A DNA stretch of 64,000 nt from Rhodopseudomonas palustris (GTDB lineage: Bacteria > Pseudomonadota > Alphaproteobacteria > Rhizobiales > Xanthobacteraceae), in assembly GCF_013415845.1 (NCBI RefSeq), contig NZ_CP058907.1, positions 2,418,001-2,482,000 of the forward strand, read 5' to 3'. The notes under the pieces were generated by a model. The model searched no databases and was not told the origin of the DNA. It saw nothing but the letters and a program-made list of their open reading frames with translations. The translations under genes and the position numbers were made by a program. Below are positions 52,174 to 60,836 of the stretch, one piece after another (the stretch's first letter is position 1; each line of letters begins with the position of its first letter).

Positions 52174-52775
52174 GAGCGCGCCTCCACCAGCCAGGACATC
52201 AGCTGCGGCAGCAGGCGACGGGTCGAGTCGTCGCCGCCGAAGCTCCACAGATCATTGCCGCCGTGCATCAGCACCTCGCCGCGGCCGTGGCGATAGATGA
52301 AGTCGAGCGGTCGTGCCTCCGGCCCCATCGTGTGGATCACGGTCGCGCCTTCCGGTGGCATGTGCCAGGCATGGCCGTAGAAACCGGCGACGCCGCGCCG
52401 GAAGATGAGGTCGTCGAGCGCAACCCCGTCCCAGATCGGATGAGACTGGGTGCGGGCGATGGTGAGATCGGCGAGGCCGCCGCCGCCGAGCGGCTGCACC
52501 GGGGAGAGACCGGGCAGGAACGGGTGGGCGATGTGACCGCTGACGACCGCAATGCCGCCGGCGGCGACGTAATCGCCGAGCAGCGCCGTGTTGGCCTGCA
52601 GGAAGCGCTGATCCATGTGCATGCCGATCAGCAGCGCGTCTGCACCGTTCAGCAGTTCGGCGTCGAGCGCGTAGAGGTCGACGTCGCGGATGGTGCAGGG
52701 CAGGCCGCCGAGCCGTTCGGCCCAGCTTGCCGACGAGGTCTTGTGGCCGCAGGAGAACCGGATGATAGTTTTCAT
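52170..52775 (-). CDS. GATase1-like protein without catalytic Cys (A)
   Basis: The 201-residue protein resembles its neighbour in fold: ADALLIGMHMDQRFLQANTA, DYVAAGGIAVVSGHIAHPFL and a late RHGRGEVLMHGGNDLW, where the ThuA-like core is evident. The elbow position has His (SGHI) instead of Cys. C9 and C27 lie in the first strand region (FSCGHKTSS, LPCTIRD). It overlaps the next gene by four bases (ATGA) and starts 13 bases after the FmdE-like gene, hence a single operon. Function unknown. Confidence 0.7.
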   Translation of the reverse strand: MKTIIRFSCGHKTSSASWAERLGGLPCTIRDVDLYALDAELLNGADALLIGMHMDQRFLQANTALLGDYVAAGGIAVVSGHIAHPFLPGLSPVQPLGGGGLADLTIARTQSHPIWDGVALDDLIFRRGVAGFYGHAWHMPPEGATVIHTMGPEARPLDFIYRHGRGEVLMHGGNDLWSFGGDDSTRRLLPQLMSWLVEARS

Positions 52776-52788
52776 CACGTGCTCCAGG

Positions 52789-53316
52789 TCACAGCCGGTC
52801 GAACAGCGCGTCGGGCGACGCGGCCAGCACATCATCGGCGACGCTGCGCTTCAGCGCGGAGAGTTCGACATTCTCGACATCGCTGCGCGCGGCACCGCGG
52901 CCGATCAGCTCGAAGAACCGTTCCGGCACCACCCCCGGACGCAGCGCGACGCCGACGGTCTGCTCGCCCGTTGAAACCCGCCAGCTGTAGGACATGTCGG
53001 CGCCCGGACACAGCCGCGCGTGTGGCAGCGAGCGGTCGACGGTGTAGACGCCGCGCGTCACCGCGCGTGTGACGAACTCGAAAGCGTCACGCACACCCGG
53101 GCCGGGGTGACCGCTGATCACGGTGAGCTCCGAGCGTCGCAGGGGACGCTGCGGCGACAGCGCCGGCAGCATCAGGCGCAGCGCCTGAAACGTCACTGCG
53201 AGCATCGCAAGCGCGCTCTGGCCGTGATACGCGGCGACCATATCGAAATGAATGTCGATGAGATCTTCCTCGCCCTCGATGGTCAGCATCGGGCGGATCT
53301 CGGGAGGTGTCGTCAT
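52789..53316 (-). CDS. FmdE-like protein with degenerate metal site
   Basis: The 175-residue protein follows the pattern of FmdE-domain proteins: HFDMVAAYHGQSALAMLAVT at the position of the usual HGHxCPG, then ELTVISGHPGPGVRDAFEFV where xDxCGVDAxQ is typical, and RLCPGADMSYSW further on. The canonical Cys ligands of the first two motifs are absent (H31 remains; C103 is the only later Cys). FmdE relatives are linked with molybdenum/tungsten or other metal chemistry. It is the first gene of the operon with the two GATase-like genes. The family match is by eye only. Confidence 0.62.
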   Translation of the reverse strand: MTTPPEIRPMLTIEGEEDLIDIHFDMVAAYHGQSALAMLAVTFQALRLMLPALSPQRPLRRSELTVISGHPGPGVRDAFEFVTRAVTRGVYTVDRSLPHARLCPGADMSYSWRVSTGEQTVGVALRPGVVPERFFELIGRGAARSDVENVELSALKRSVADDVLAASPDALFDRL

Positions 53317-53913
53317 GATGAGTCTGTCTTCTCCGGCGTAAGTCACGCGAGATATCGCTTCGCGTATCAACAACGCTGGAGGGGCGGCAATCGGAGGTGC
53401 TCGCGTGGTGCGTGCAGCGGCTCCTGCAAATGCGCCTAACTACTTCGCCGGACACATCTCTTCGGCGCATTTAGAATAGCCGGAAAGTCGCAACATCAGG
53501 CGACGCAGCCGCATGCCTCGGTGCGGCGCGTACCAATCTCGCTGGTGATCTCATCCGGGCAGCTCGCGCCTGCGACAATGGCGCACAGGTGATCTGCGAC
53601 GATCAAAAGATCGATCCGGGGTATGCGCCCGCTCGCGCGCGCTCCTGTCCCAATCTTCAGCCATTGCGTCCAACTCGGGTCAGGTGTTCGCAGTTGGTTC
53701 TTCCCCGGCGTTTGCGGCGGCGATGTCGCATCGGCTATGAGATCGGGTGGGGGCAGGAGAATCGCGGTCGCTGCACTCCCAGCTCTGTGACGTTGTCACC
53801 GCAACGTCAGGTTGATTGTGGGAGAACAGCCGCGATGGAAGCGACTCACCAGGATGGGTGATGCTGCCGGTCGGCGCCTGCGGCGACCGGAACGATCGAA
53901 AGGACCTGCAAAG
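53317..53913. other. Divergent intergenic region between FmdE-like operon and cytochrome c' gene
   Basis: I see no gene in these 597 bases. Besides the inverted repeat at 53788-53809, CCAACT / AGTTGG with a 16-base spacer occurs at 53670-53697. A half-site TTTAGAA, like those recognised by the iron regulator Irr, lies near 53470, but its partner half is not evident. The ribosome site of the cytochrome gene (AAAGGA) is at its right end. Confidence 0.35.
53788..53809. promoter_or_regulatory. Inverted repeat in the cytochrome c' promoter region
   Basis: TGACGTTG-TCACCG-CAACGTCA is a perfect 8-bp inverted repeat with a 6-base spacer, about 105 bases before the cytochrome c' start. Overlapping it is GTGAC-GTT-GTCAC. 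It could be an operator, for example for a nitric-oxide or redox regulator, since the gene encodes an NO-binding cytochrome. Confidence 0.4.
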
Positions 53914-54354
53914 ATGAAATTGAGAATTGCTACTATCGCCGGGTTGGTTGTGCTGGGCAGCGGCTTCGCGGTCGCGCAGACCGACGTGATCGCGCAACGC
54001 AAGGCGATCCTGAAGCAGATGGGCGAGGCCACCAAGCCGATCGCCGCGATGCTGAAGGGCGAGGCGAAGTTCGACCAGGCGGTGGTGCAGAAGTCGCTGG
54101 CCGCGATCGCCGACGACTCCAAGAAGCTGCCGGCGCTGTTCCCGGCCGACTCCAAGACCGGTGGCGACACCGCGGCGCTGCCGAAGATCTGGGAAGACAA
54201 GGCGAAGTTCGACGACCTGTTCGCCAAGCTGGCCGCTGCGGCCACCGCGGCGCAGGGTACGATCAAGGATGAAGCCTCGCTCAAGGCGAACATCGGCGGC
54301 GTGCTCGGCAACTGCAAGTCGTGCCACGACGACTTCCGCGCCAAGAAGAGCTAA
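53914..54354 (+). CDS. Cytochrome c' (periplasmic)
   Basis: The 146-residue protein has a signal peptide (1-21, ending GFAVA-QTD), a four-helix core (VIAQRKAILKQMGEATKPIA), and a C-terminal c-type heme site CKSCH (C134, C137, H138). The heme-binding position near the C-terminus is typical of class II cytochromes c'. They bind NO and protect against nitrosative stress in purple bacteria. AAAGGA precedes the ATG. The cytochrome b gene follows by three bases, and the two are one operon. Confidence 0.92.
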   Translation: MKLRIATIAGLVVLGSGFAVAQTDVIAQRKAILKQMGEATKPIAAMLKGEAKFDQAVVQKSLAAIADDSKKLPALFPADSKTGGDTAALPKIWEDKAKFDDLFAKLAAAATAAQGTIKDEASLKANIGGVLGNCKSCHDDFRAKKS

Positions 54355-54357
54355 GAC

Positions 54358-55032
54358 ATGAACGAAGCGAGCGTCGTCGCCTGGGACGGGCCTACGCGCG
54401 TCTTCAAGTGGGCGCTCGTCTTCGTCGTCCTCGATGGCTGGATCAGCAACACCTATGGCGGGGCCTATCCCGCCTGGCACAAGCTCAATGGCTATACGGC
54501 GCTGGTGCTGATCGTCTTCCGCATCCTGTGGGGCTTCGTCGGCGGTTCGACCGCCCGGTTCGGCAGCTTTGTCGCGATGCCGGGCAAGGTGCTGGCCTAC
54601 ATCGCCGACAAGAAGAAGTTTCTCGGCCACAATCCGCTCGGCGGGTGGATGGTGGTGGCGTTGCTGGCGCTGGTGCTGGCCATGGCGATCAGCGGGCTGT
54701 TCTCGGCGGATGAAGACCGCCTGATCATCGAAGGACCGCTCGCCAAGACCGTGGCCGATGCCACCGTCGACACCGCCGCGCTGTGGCACCGGCGGATCTT
54801 CACCGCGATCGAGGTGTTCGTCGCGCTCCACGTCGCGGCCAACGTGATCTACGCGCTCACCAGCCGTGAGCCGCTGATCCAGGCGATGATCACCGGCCGC
54901 AAGCCCGCCGACACTTATGCGGATATGCCGGACGCCGAACCCGGCCCATGGGGCAGGGCGTTCGCTTGCCTTCTCGTGGCGGCGTTCGTGGTGCTGGCGC
55001 CGATCTATGTGATCGGGGGACGGCTGCTTTAA
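54358..55032 (+). CDS. Cytochrome b561-type membrane protein paired with cytochrome c'
   Basis: The 224-residue protein has four membrane helices and a fifth C-terminal hydrophobic stretch (VAAFVVLAPIYVIGG). Conserved His ligands occur in WHKLNGYTAL, in LWHRRIFTAIEVF and in VALHVAANVIY. It belongs to the cytochrome b/b6-type (YceI-partner/Ni-Fe hydrogenase-like) b561 family. It probably feeds quinol electrons to the cytochrome c' encoded just upstream. The 3' end is close to a convergent crotonase gene, with a hairpin between. Confidence 0.88.
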   Translation: MNEASVVAWDGPTRVFKWALVFVVLDGWISNTYGGAYPAWHKLNGYTALVLIVFRILWGFVGGSTARFGSFVAMPGKVLAYIADKKKFLGHNPLGGWMVVALLALVLAMAISGLFSADEDRLIIEGPLAKTVADATVDTAALWHRRIFTAIEVFVALHVAANVIYALTSREPLIQAMITGRKPADTYADMPDAEPGPWGRAFACLLVAAFVVLAPIYVIGGRLL

Positions 55033-55038
55033 TGCGCG

Positions 55039-55058
55039 CGCGGAGCCTCCGCTCCGCG
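55039..55058. terminator. Hairpin between convergent cytochrome b and crotonase genes
   Basis: CGCGGAGC-CTCC-GCTCCGCG is a perfect 8-bp stem with a 4-base loop in the 31-base gap between convergent genes. It is probably a shared terminator, though it lacks T runs on either side. Confidence 0.55.
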
Positions 55059-55063
55059 ACGTC

Positions 55064-55849
55064 TCACCGCCCGCACCACACCGGCTGGCGCTTCCCAAGG
55101 AAGGCATCGATCCCTTCCTTGGCATCTTCGGCCTGAAGGTTCTTCGCCATCACCTGGCTGGTGTAAGCGTAGGCATCCGCCAGCGACAGCTCGGCCTGGC
55201 GGTAGAACGCCTCTTTGCCGATCGCCAGCGTCAGCGGGGATTTGCCGGCGATTTGCCGCGCGAAGGCGAGGGTGCGCTGTTCGAGCTCGGCAGCGGGAAC
55301 GACTTCGTTGATCAGGCCGAAGCGGAATGCGGTGTCCGCGTCGATCAGATCGCCCGACAGCAGCATCTGCATGGCGTGCTTGCGCGTCAGATTCCGCGAC
55401 AGCGCCACCATCGGGGTCGAGCAGAACAGGCCGATGTTGACGCCCGGGGTTGCGAACCGCGCATCGTCCGCGGCGAAGGCGAGGTCGGCGCTGGCGACCA
55501 GCTGGGCGCCGGCGGCGGTGGCGACGCCGTGGACGCGCGCGATCACCGGCTTCGGCAGATGAACGATCGCCTGCATCACCTCCGCACAGGCCGCGAACAG
55601 GGCGTCGACATAGTCCGGGGCGTAATTGCCGGCGCGCAGTTCCTTCAGGTCATGACCGGCGCAGAAGGCCGGGCCCGAGCCGGCGATGATCAGCACCTGC
55701 ACGCTGGCGTCGGCGGCGATCTCCGCCAGCGCCGCGCGCAGCGCCTCCAGCATGCCCTGCGACAGCGCGTTGCGCGCCTGCGGCCGGTTCAGCGTCAGCG
55801 TCGTGACGCCGTCATCATCGGCGCGCAGCACGTACGGAGTGTCGGTCAT
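55064..55849 (-). CDS. Crotonase-family protein (ECHDC3-like) without the catalytic Glu pair
   Basis: The 261-residue protein matches the enoyl-CoA hydratase superfamily: LTLNRPQARNALS, AFCAGHDLKELR (oxyanion hole), VHGVATAAGAQLVASADLAF and ATPGVNIGLFCSTPMVALSR. The two catalytic Glu residues of true hydratases (in the GCEL and PE positions) are Gln and Gly, as in human ECHDC3. It is therefore unlikely to be a standard hydratase and may be a hydrolase, isomerase or binding protein. It is the last gene of the transporter and CoA-transferase operon. Confidence 0.88.
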   Translation of the reverse strand: MTDTPYVLRADDDGVTTLTLNRPQARNALSQGMLEALRAALAEIAADASVQVLIIAGSGPAFCAGHDLKELRAGNYAPDYVDALFAACAEVMQAIVHLPKPVIARVHGVATAAGAQLVASADLAFAADDARFATPGVNIGLFCSTPMVALSRNLTRKHAMQMLLSGDLIDADTAFRFGLINEVVPAAELEQRTLAFARQIAGKSPLTLAIGKEAFYRQAELSLADAYAYTSQVMAKNLQAEDAKEGIDAFLGKRQPVWCGR

Positions 55850-55873
55850 CGGAAGTCCTCGTTGTCGGGCGCG

Positions 55874-56668
55874 CTAGTGCTTGCGTAGCGCGCCGGTCTC
55901 ATCGACCTTGCGCAGGTTCGCCAGCTCGGTGGCGGTCGGCTCGGCGATCATGTGGGCGGTGGGCGACACCTTCAGGTCCCAGCCGGTGTGGGCCTTGATC
56001 TCGTCGACGCTGGAAAACGCGAACCAGCCGTCGAGCTGGAATTCTTTGGTGTCCGGATCGGGGCGCAGGATGCCCAGCGTGGTGATGATGGCCGACGGTC
56101 CGCCACCGACGAAGCCGAAGCGCTCGCGCGCATTGCCGCCCTCAAGATAGCCGGGCGAACTCAGATAGGTGACCTTCTCGGCAAAGCGCTTGGGTTCGTG
56201 CGTCACCATGATGATGAAGCGTTTGGCGCCGCAGGCGATGTCATTGGCGCCGCCGGCGCCGGGCAGGCGGATCTTGGGCGGCCGATAGTGATGGCCGATC
56301 TCGTCGTCCCAGATGCCGGTGGTGTTGACGTTGCCGAACTTGTCGACCTGCGCGGCGCCGATCACGCCGACGTCGCATCGCCCCGAGGCGACCAGGAAAC
56401 CCAGCGCGTCGATCGCCGAGGTGAAGCTGGTCGCGTTGGTGGAGATGCGGTTGCACTCGATGCCCCAGGGCAGGCCGCCGACCGGCGTCGCGCCATAGAC
56501 GCCGCCTTCGGTCATGGTCCGCAGATGCGGTGCATGATTGGCCTGAGCGAAATATCCGGCCAGCATCGACAGGCCGACGCCGAAGATCGCCAGCTCGCCG
56601 TCCTTCACTTCGCGACCGGTGGCGATCGCCATCATCTCCTGGCGGGAATAGTCCAGTGTCTCGCTCAT
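55874..56668 (-). CDS. CoA-transferase subunit beta (GctB/IpdB type)
   Basis: The 264-residue protein belongs to family I CoA-transferase beta subunits: LRTMTEGGVYGATPVGGLPW (with E in TEGGVYG at the position used as catalytic Glu in glutaconate CoA-transferase, by eye), then SASGRCDVGVIGAAQVDKFG-like VDKFGNVNTTG, RLPGAGGANDIACGAK and FAFSSVDEIKAHTGWDL. It overlaps the alpha-subunit gene by four bases. Together they should move CoA to a carboxylate or open a ring of a CoA ester, as IpdAB do. Confidence 0.88.
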   Translation of the reverse strand: MSETLDYSRQEMMAIATGREVKDGELAIFGVGLSMLAGYFAQANHAPHLRTMTEGGVYGATPVGGLPWGIECNRISTNATSFTSAIDALGFLVASGRCDVGVIGAAQVDKFGNVNTTGIWDDEIGHHYRPPKIRLPGAGGANDIACGAKRFIIMVTHEPKRFAEKVTYLSSPGYLEGGNARERFGFVGGGPSAIITTLGILRPDPDTKEFQLDGWFAFSSVDEIKAHTGWDLKVSPTAHMIAEPTATELANLRKVDETGALRKH

Positions 56669-57660
56669 GCTGCGACCTCTTGGGCGGACAACGCGGCCAC
56701 CTCGTCGGGCGGCAAGATCCAGCGGCGGTAGGGATCGAGCAGGAAGCTGGTGTTGCTGTTGCCGAGTTCAGCGATCTTGTCGCGGCCGATCATGTCGAGA
56801 TAGCTGTCGATATCGCGGTAGCTGGTGACGAAGTCACGGATGTAGGCGGCCGTGCCGTCTTCGCTGCCGAGCGCCTTGTTCATGAACTTCATATGCGCTT
56901 CGTCGACGTCGTACATGCCGGGCGAGCTTTGCGGCCAGGCCGCGAACGGCCAGTGCACCACGGCCTCGACGACGAGATCCGGAATCCGCACCAGGTTCGG
57001 ATATTGGCGGATGCAATCGGTGTCGACGATTGCGTCCGCAATGATGATCACCTTCTTGGCCGCGCGGGACAGCTCGACCCGGCTCCATTCGGTGCCGAGC
57101 ATGATCGAGTTGCCGTACGGATCGGCGAGGGTGACGTGGATCGCCGCCAGATCCGGCTTCAGCGGGCTGAAGGCGCCGATCTCGCGGCCGGTGAACGGAT
57201 CGACCACCGTCGGGATCTTGTGCGTGCTGGGATAATCGTCGGGCGCGAACGCGCTGCGATATTGCAGGTCGGAGCCAATGTTCACGGTGGCGGGCACGAA
57301 TGGCCAGTTCAGAGCGCCGCCGAGCAGTCGCAGCGGCAATCCGAGGTTGGAGTAGTCCTCCAGCGCCATGTGGCCGCTCTCGACCGCACGGCGCAGGCCG
57401 TTGGCGAAACCGAACACTTCCAGAGCCGAGAAGCCGCATTCCGCCTTGATGACCACACCGGCGGCGGCCAGCAGATTCAATTGCTGGCTGTTGCAGTGGA
57501 AGATGGCGTGCAGGTCGCGCCGGCCCTGGCGCAGCAACTCGCGTCCAAAGATGATGGCGTCGGATCCGATCGGCAACGCAGCGCCGCTCGCATACTGCAT
57601 CCCGTCCCAACTATAGCGTCGCACTGCCTCTTGCAGCGAGATCAGCCTTGTCTGCGCCAT
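56665..57660 (-). CDS. CoA-transferase subunit alpha (GctA/IpdA type)
   Basis: The 331-residue subunit has DGMQYASGAALPIGSDAIIF, IKAECGFSALEVFGFANGLR, PDLAAIHVTLADPYGNSIML and the AAKKVIIIADAIVD segment typical of family I alpha subunits. The start MAQTRLISLQEAV has GGGGAG upstream. It follows a 127-base gap after the tctC-like gene on the same strand. Substrate unknown; the neighbours suggest a carboxylic acid imported by the TTT system. Confidence 0.88.
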   Translation of the reverse strand: MAQTRLISLQEAVRRYSWDGMQYASGAALPIGSDAIIFGRELLRQGRRDLHAIFHCNSQQLNLLAAAGVVIKAECGFSALEVFGFANGLRRAVESGHMALEDYSNLGLPLRLLGGALNWPFVPATVNIGSDLQYRSAFAPDDYPSTHKIPTVVDPFTGREIGAFSPLKPDLAAIHVTLADPYGNSIMLGTEWSRVELSRAAKKVIIIADAIVDTDCIRQYPNLVRIPDLVVEAVVHWPFAAWPQSSPGMYDVDEAHMKFMNKALGSEDGTAAYIRDFVTSYRDIDSYLDMIGRDKIAELGNSNTSFLLDPYRRWILPPDEVAALSAQEVAA

Positions 57661-57787
57661 CTGCTCCCCGATGTCCTCTCGTGTCGTTGCCGGTGTTATA
57701 GTCGCAGTTCGATCGTCGGTGGAAGCCGTCGCCGAAGCATGCGGCTGCAGCGGATTTGACGTCCGCCGCAGCCGGCTCAGAGACATC

Positions 57788-58780
57788 TCAATCGAGCTTG
57801 GCGCCGGACGCTTCGACGACCTTGCCCCAGCGCGCGTAGTCTTCGTGGATGACCTTGGTGAAGGTCTCCGGCGTCGACGGGATGGCATCGAGGCCTTGCG
57901 CGGCGAGACGGTCGCGGACATCCGGCAGTTTCGCCAGCGCGTTGATCTCGGTGGTCAGCCGCGTCACGATTTCCTTCGGCGTGCCGGCCGGAACGACGAT
58001 GCCGAACCAGGACGACACCACGAACTCAGGCAGCCCGGCTTCCGCGGCCGTCGGCACGTCAGGCAGCAGCGGCGAGCGGGTGCGGCTGGTGATCACCAAT
58101 CCCTTGACTTTGCCGGACTTCACCTGCGGCGCGAGGATGGTCAGCGTATCGAACGAGAGATTGACCTGGCCGCCGAGCAGCGCCTGGATCGCGGGCGCGC
58201 TGCCCTTGAACGGCACGTGCAGCAGGTCGGTGCCGGTGAGGTTCTTAAACAGCTCGCCGCTGAGATGGCACAGCGTGCCGTTGCCGCACGACGAGTAGCT
58301 GAGTTTGCCCGGCTCCTTCTTCGCCGCCGCGATCAGGTCTTTGAGCGAAGTGGCGGGCGTCTCGGCGCTGGCGCCGATCACGTAAGGCACTTCCGCCACC
58401 AGCGACACCGGCGCGAAGCTCTTGAACGGATCGTAAGAGAGCGACTTGTTCAGATGCGGCAGAATGGTGAGCTGGCCGGCGGGGGCCAGCGACAGCGTGT
58501 ACCCGTCGGGCGCCGCCTTGGCGGCCGCGTCGGCCGCGATCGCGGTGCCGGCGCCGGCCTTGTTCTCGACCACCACCGGCTGCTTCAACACGTCGCTGAG
58601 CTTCTCCGCCACGACGCGGCCGACTGCATCGGCGGCGCCGCCCGGCGGGAACGGCACGATCAGCTTCAGTGGTTTGTTCGGCCAGTCAGCCGGCTGCGCC
58701 GCGGCGGGCAGGGCAGCGACGAGAGAAGCGGCAAGCGTTGCGCACAGCAGGATGCGGCGGGAAACCGTGGTGGCTGTCAT
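57788..58780 (-). CDS. tctC: TTT-family periplasmic binding protein TctC/Bug
   Basis: The 330-residue protein has a signal peptide (residues 1-27, ending ALPAAAQ) and the Bug-family start PNKPLKLIVPFPPGGAADAV, VVVENKAGAGTAIA, APDGYTLSL. Bug proteins bind carboxylates such as citrate, glutarate or aromatic acids in the periplasm. Here it works with the adjacent TctA and TctB permease genes. The gene order tctB-tctA-tctC differs from the classic tctCBA, but all are on the same strand. Confidence 0.93.
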   Translation of the reverse strand: MTATTVSRRILLCATLAASLVAALPAAAQPADWPNKPLKLIVPFPPGGAADAVGRVVAEKLSDVLKQPVVVENKAGAGTAIAADAAAKAAPDGYTLSLAPAGQLTILPHLNKSLSYDPFKSFAPVSLVAEVPYVIGASAETPATSLKDLIAAAKKEPGKLSYSSCGNGTLCHLSGELFKNLTGTDLLHVPFKGSAPAIQALLGGQVNLSFDTLTILAPQVKSGKVKGLVITSRTRSPLLPDVPTAAEAGLPEFVVSSWFGIVVPAGTPKEIVTRLTTEINALAKLPDVRDRLAAQGLDAIPSTPETFTKVIHEDYARWGKVVEASGAKLD

Positions 58781-58857
58781 GGGTGTCCTTCATTTCGTGA
58801 TGGGGAAATCGAACGTTCGGAGAGCGTCGTCTGATCATCGCGCGGGCGGGGCGTCGG

Positions 58858-60360
58858 TCAGTCCTCGTGGAAGGCGACTTCGCGCGTCTGTCGGACGCTT
58901 GGCAGCACCAGGATGACGATCAGCGCCAGCGCGATCAGCAGCAGCGCAAGGCTCAGTCCGCGGGTGACGAAGACGGTCGGATCACCGTGCGCCAGCAGCA
59001 GCGCGCGCCGCAGGTTTTCTTCCATCAGCGGGCCGAGCACGAAGCCGAGCAGCAGCGGCGCCGGCTCGCAGCGCAGCTTGATGAACATCCAGCCGAGCAG
59101 GCCGAAGCCGACCGCGAACGCGACCTCGATGGTGCTTTGATTGACGCTGTAGATTCCGATGCAGCAGAACACCAGGATCGCCGGATACAGCACGTGATAG
59201 GGCACGCGCAGCAGCCGGATCCAGATTCCGATCAGCGGCATGTTGAGCAGCACCAGCAGCAGATTGCCGATCCACATCGAGGCGATCAGGCCCCAGAACA
59301 GTTCGGGCTTCTCGGTCATCACCTGCGGCCCCGGCACGATGCCGTGGATCATCATCGCGCCGACCATCAGCGCCATCACCGCGTTCGGCGGAATGCCGAG
59401 CGTCAGCAGCGGGATGAACGAGGTCTGCGCGCCGGCATTGTTGGCGGATTCGGGCGCCGCCACGCCTTCGATCGCGCCCTGGCCGAACCGGCTCGGATCC
59501 TTCGCCAGCTTCTTCTCGATGGTGTAGGCCGCGAATGAACTCAGGATCGCGCCGCCGCCCGGCAGCACGCCGAGCAGCGAGCCGAGAAACGTGCCGCGCA
59601 GCACCGGCTTCCAGGCCGCCTTGAAGTCCTCGCGGGTCGGCCAGATGCCTCCGACCGAGGTCGCGAAAACGTTGCGCTCGATACCTTTCTCGAGGTTGTG
59701 GATGATCTCGGCGATGCCGAACAATCCCATCGACACCACGACGAAGCCGAAGCCATCGGACAATTCCGGGATGCCGAAGCTGTAGCGCTCGGTCCCTGAA
59801 TTGACGTCGGTGCCGATCAGGCCGAGCAGCAGCCCGAGCACGGTCATCGCCACGGCTTTCGTGAGCGAGCCATTGGCCAGCACGACGGCGGCCACGAGGC
59901 CGAGCACCATCAGCGAGAAGTACTCGGCGGGGCCGAACTTCAACGCCAGGTTCGACAGCGGTTCGGCGAGTGCTGCGATCAGCAGCGTTGCCACGGTGCC
60001 GGCGAAGAACGAGCCGAGCGCCGCGATGCCGAGAGCCGCGCCGGCGCGGCCTTTGCGCGCCATCGCGTGGCCATCGAGGCAGGTGACGACGGACGAGGAC
60101 TCGCCGGGCAGGTTGACCAGGATCGCCGAGGTCGAGCCGCCATACTGCGCGCCGTAATAAATGCCGGCGAGCATGATCAGGGCCGACAGCGGTGGCTGGC
60201 CGTAGGTGGCAGGCAGCAGCATCGCAATAGTAGCGACGGGGCCGAGCCCTGGCAGCACGCCGACCAGCGTGCCCAGTGTCACGCCGAGCAGGCAATAGCC
60301 GAGATTGCTGAGCGTCAGTGCTGCTTCGAAGCCGTGGCCGAGTTGACTGAACAGCTCCAT
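58858..60360 (-). CDS. tctA: TTT-family large permease TctA
   Basis: The 500-residue membrane protein has about 11-12 helices and the TctA signatures LVGVLPGLGPVATIAMLLPA, GAQYGGSTSAILVNLPGE and GVLPGGGAILSSFAAYTIEK. It carries carboxylates with the sodium or proton gradient. It overlaps the tctB-like gene at the start codon (TGATG), so they are coupled. The last residues, RQTREVAFHED, are cytoplasmic. Confidence 0.93.
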   Translation of the reverse strand: MELFSQLGHGFEAALTLSNLGYCLLGVTLGTLVGVLPGLGPVATIAMLLPATYGQPPLSALIMLAGIYYGAQYGGSTSAILVNLPGESSSVVTCLDGHAMARKGRAGAALGIAALGSFFAGTVATLLIAALAEPLSNLALKFGPAEYFSLMVLGLVAAVVLANGSLTKAVAMTVLGLLLGLIGTDVNSGTERYSFGIPELSDGFGFVVVSMGLFGIAEIIHNLEKGIERNVFATSVGGIWPTREDFKAAWKPVLRGTFLGSLLGVLPGGGAILSSFAAYTIEKKLAKDPSRFGQGAIEGVAAPESANNAGAQTSFIPLLTLGIPPNAVMALMVGAMMIHGIVPGPQVMTEKPELFWGLIASMWIGNLLLVLLNMPLIGIWIRLLRVPYHVLYPAILVFCCIGIYSVNQSTIEVAFAVGFGLLGWMFIKLRCEPAPLLLGFVLGPLMEENLRRALLLAHGDPTVFVTRGLSLALLLIALALIVILVLPSVRQTREVAFHED

Positions 60361-60836
60361 CAGAACGGCGTGACCCTGAACGGCAGCCGCAGCCCATAGG
60401 CGAAGATCGCGACCGAAGCCGACGCCAGGACGAGGCCGGATGCCGCGACCGAACGCCAGCGTACATTCGAGTTGGCGAGGCTGCTGACAGCGACCACGCC
60501 GAACGTCGCGAGAGCGAGGCCGACCGATTCAATCGCGGCGGCGAACACCAGAACGCTGGCCGAGATCAGCAGTGCCGGCCGCAATTTCGGGATCGCGAGG
60601 GAGGCGTTGCCTGCACCTTGGTCCGCCACGGATTGGCTGCGGAATGCGCCGAGGCCGACCACGAGGCCGAGGCCCGCAAGGATCAGGCCGAGCACAACCG
60701 GAAAATACCCCGGTCCCATCCGCATCGTCGTGCCGAGCGGGTAGTTGAGGGCGAGGACTGCGAACGCAATCCCGAACACGAAGAAGGCCAAGCCAGCGGC
60801 ACCATCGCGATGATCAAGCCTGCGCCGAACTGACAT
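60360..60836 (-). CDS. tctB: TTT-family small permease TctB
   Basis: The 158-residue protein has four hydrophobic helices: GLAFFVFGIAFAVLALNYPL, YFPVVLGLILAGLGLVVGLG, and two in the C-terminal half (LLISASVLVFAAAIESVGLA, VAASGLVLASASVAIFAYGL). GTTMRMGPGYFPVVLG is the TctB signature. It is the first gene of the operon; the promoter must lie in 60837-61100. The LysR gene at 61551 is divergent and may control the operon, although it also precedes gabT. Confidence 0.9.
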   Translation of the reverse strand: MSVRRRLDHRDGAAGLAFFVFGIAFAVLALNYPLGTTMRMGPGYFPVVLGLILAGLGLVVGLGAFRSQSVADQGAGNASLAIPKLRPALLISASVLVFAAAIESVGLALATFGVVAVSSLANSNVRWRSVAASGLVLASASVAIFAYGLRLPFRVTPF

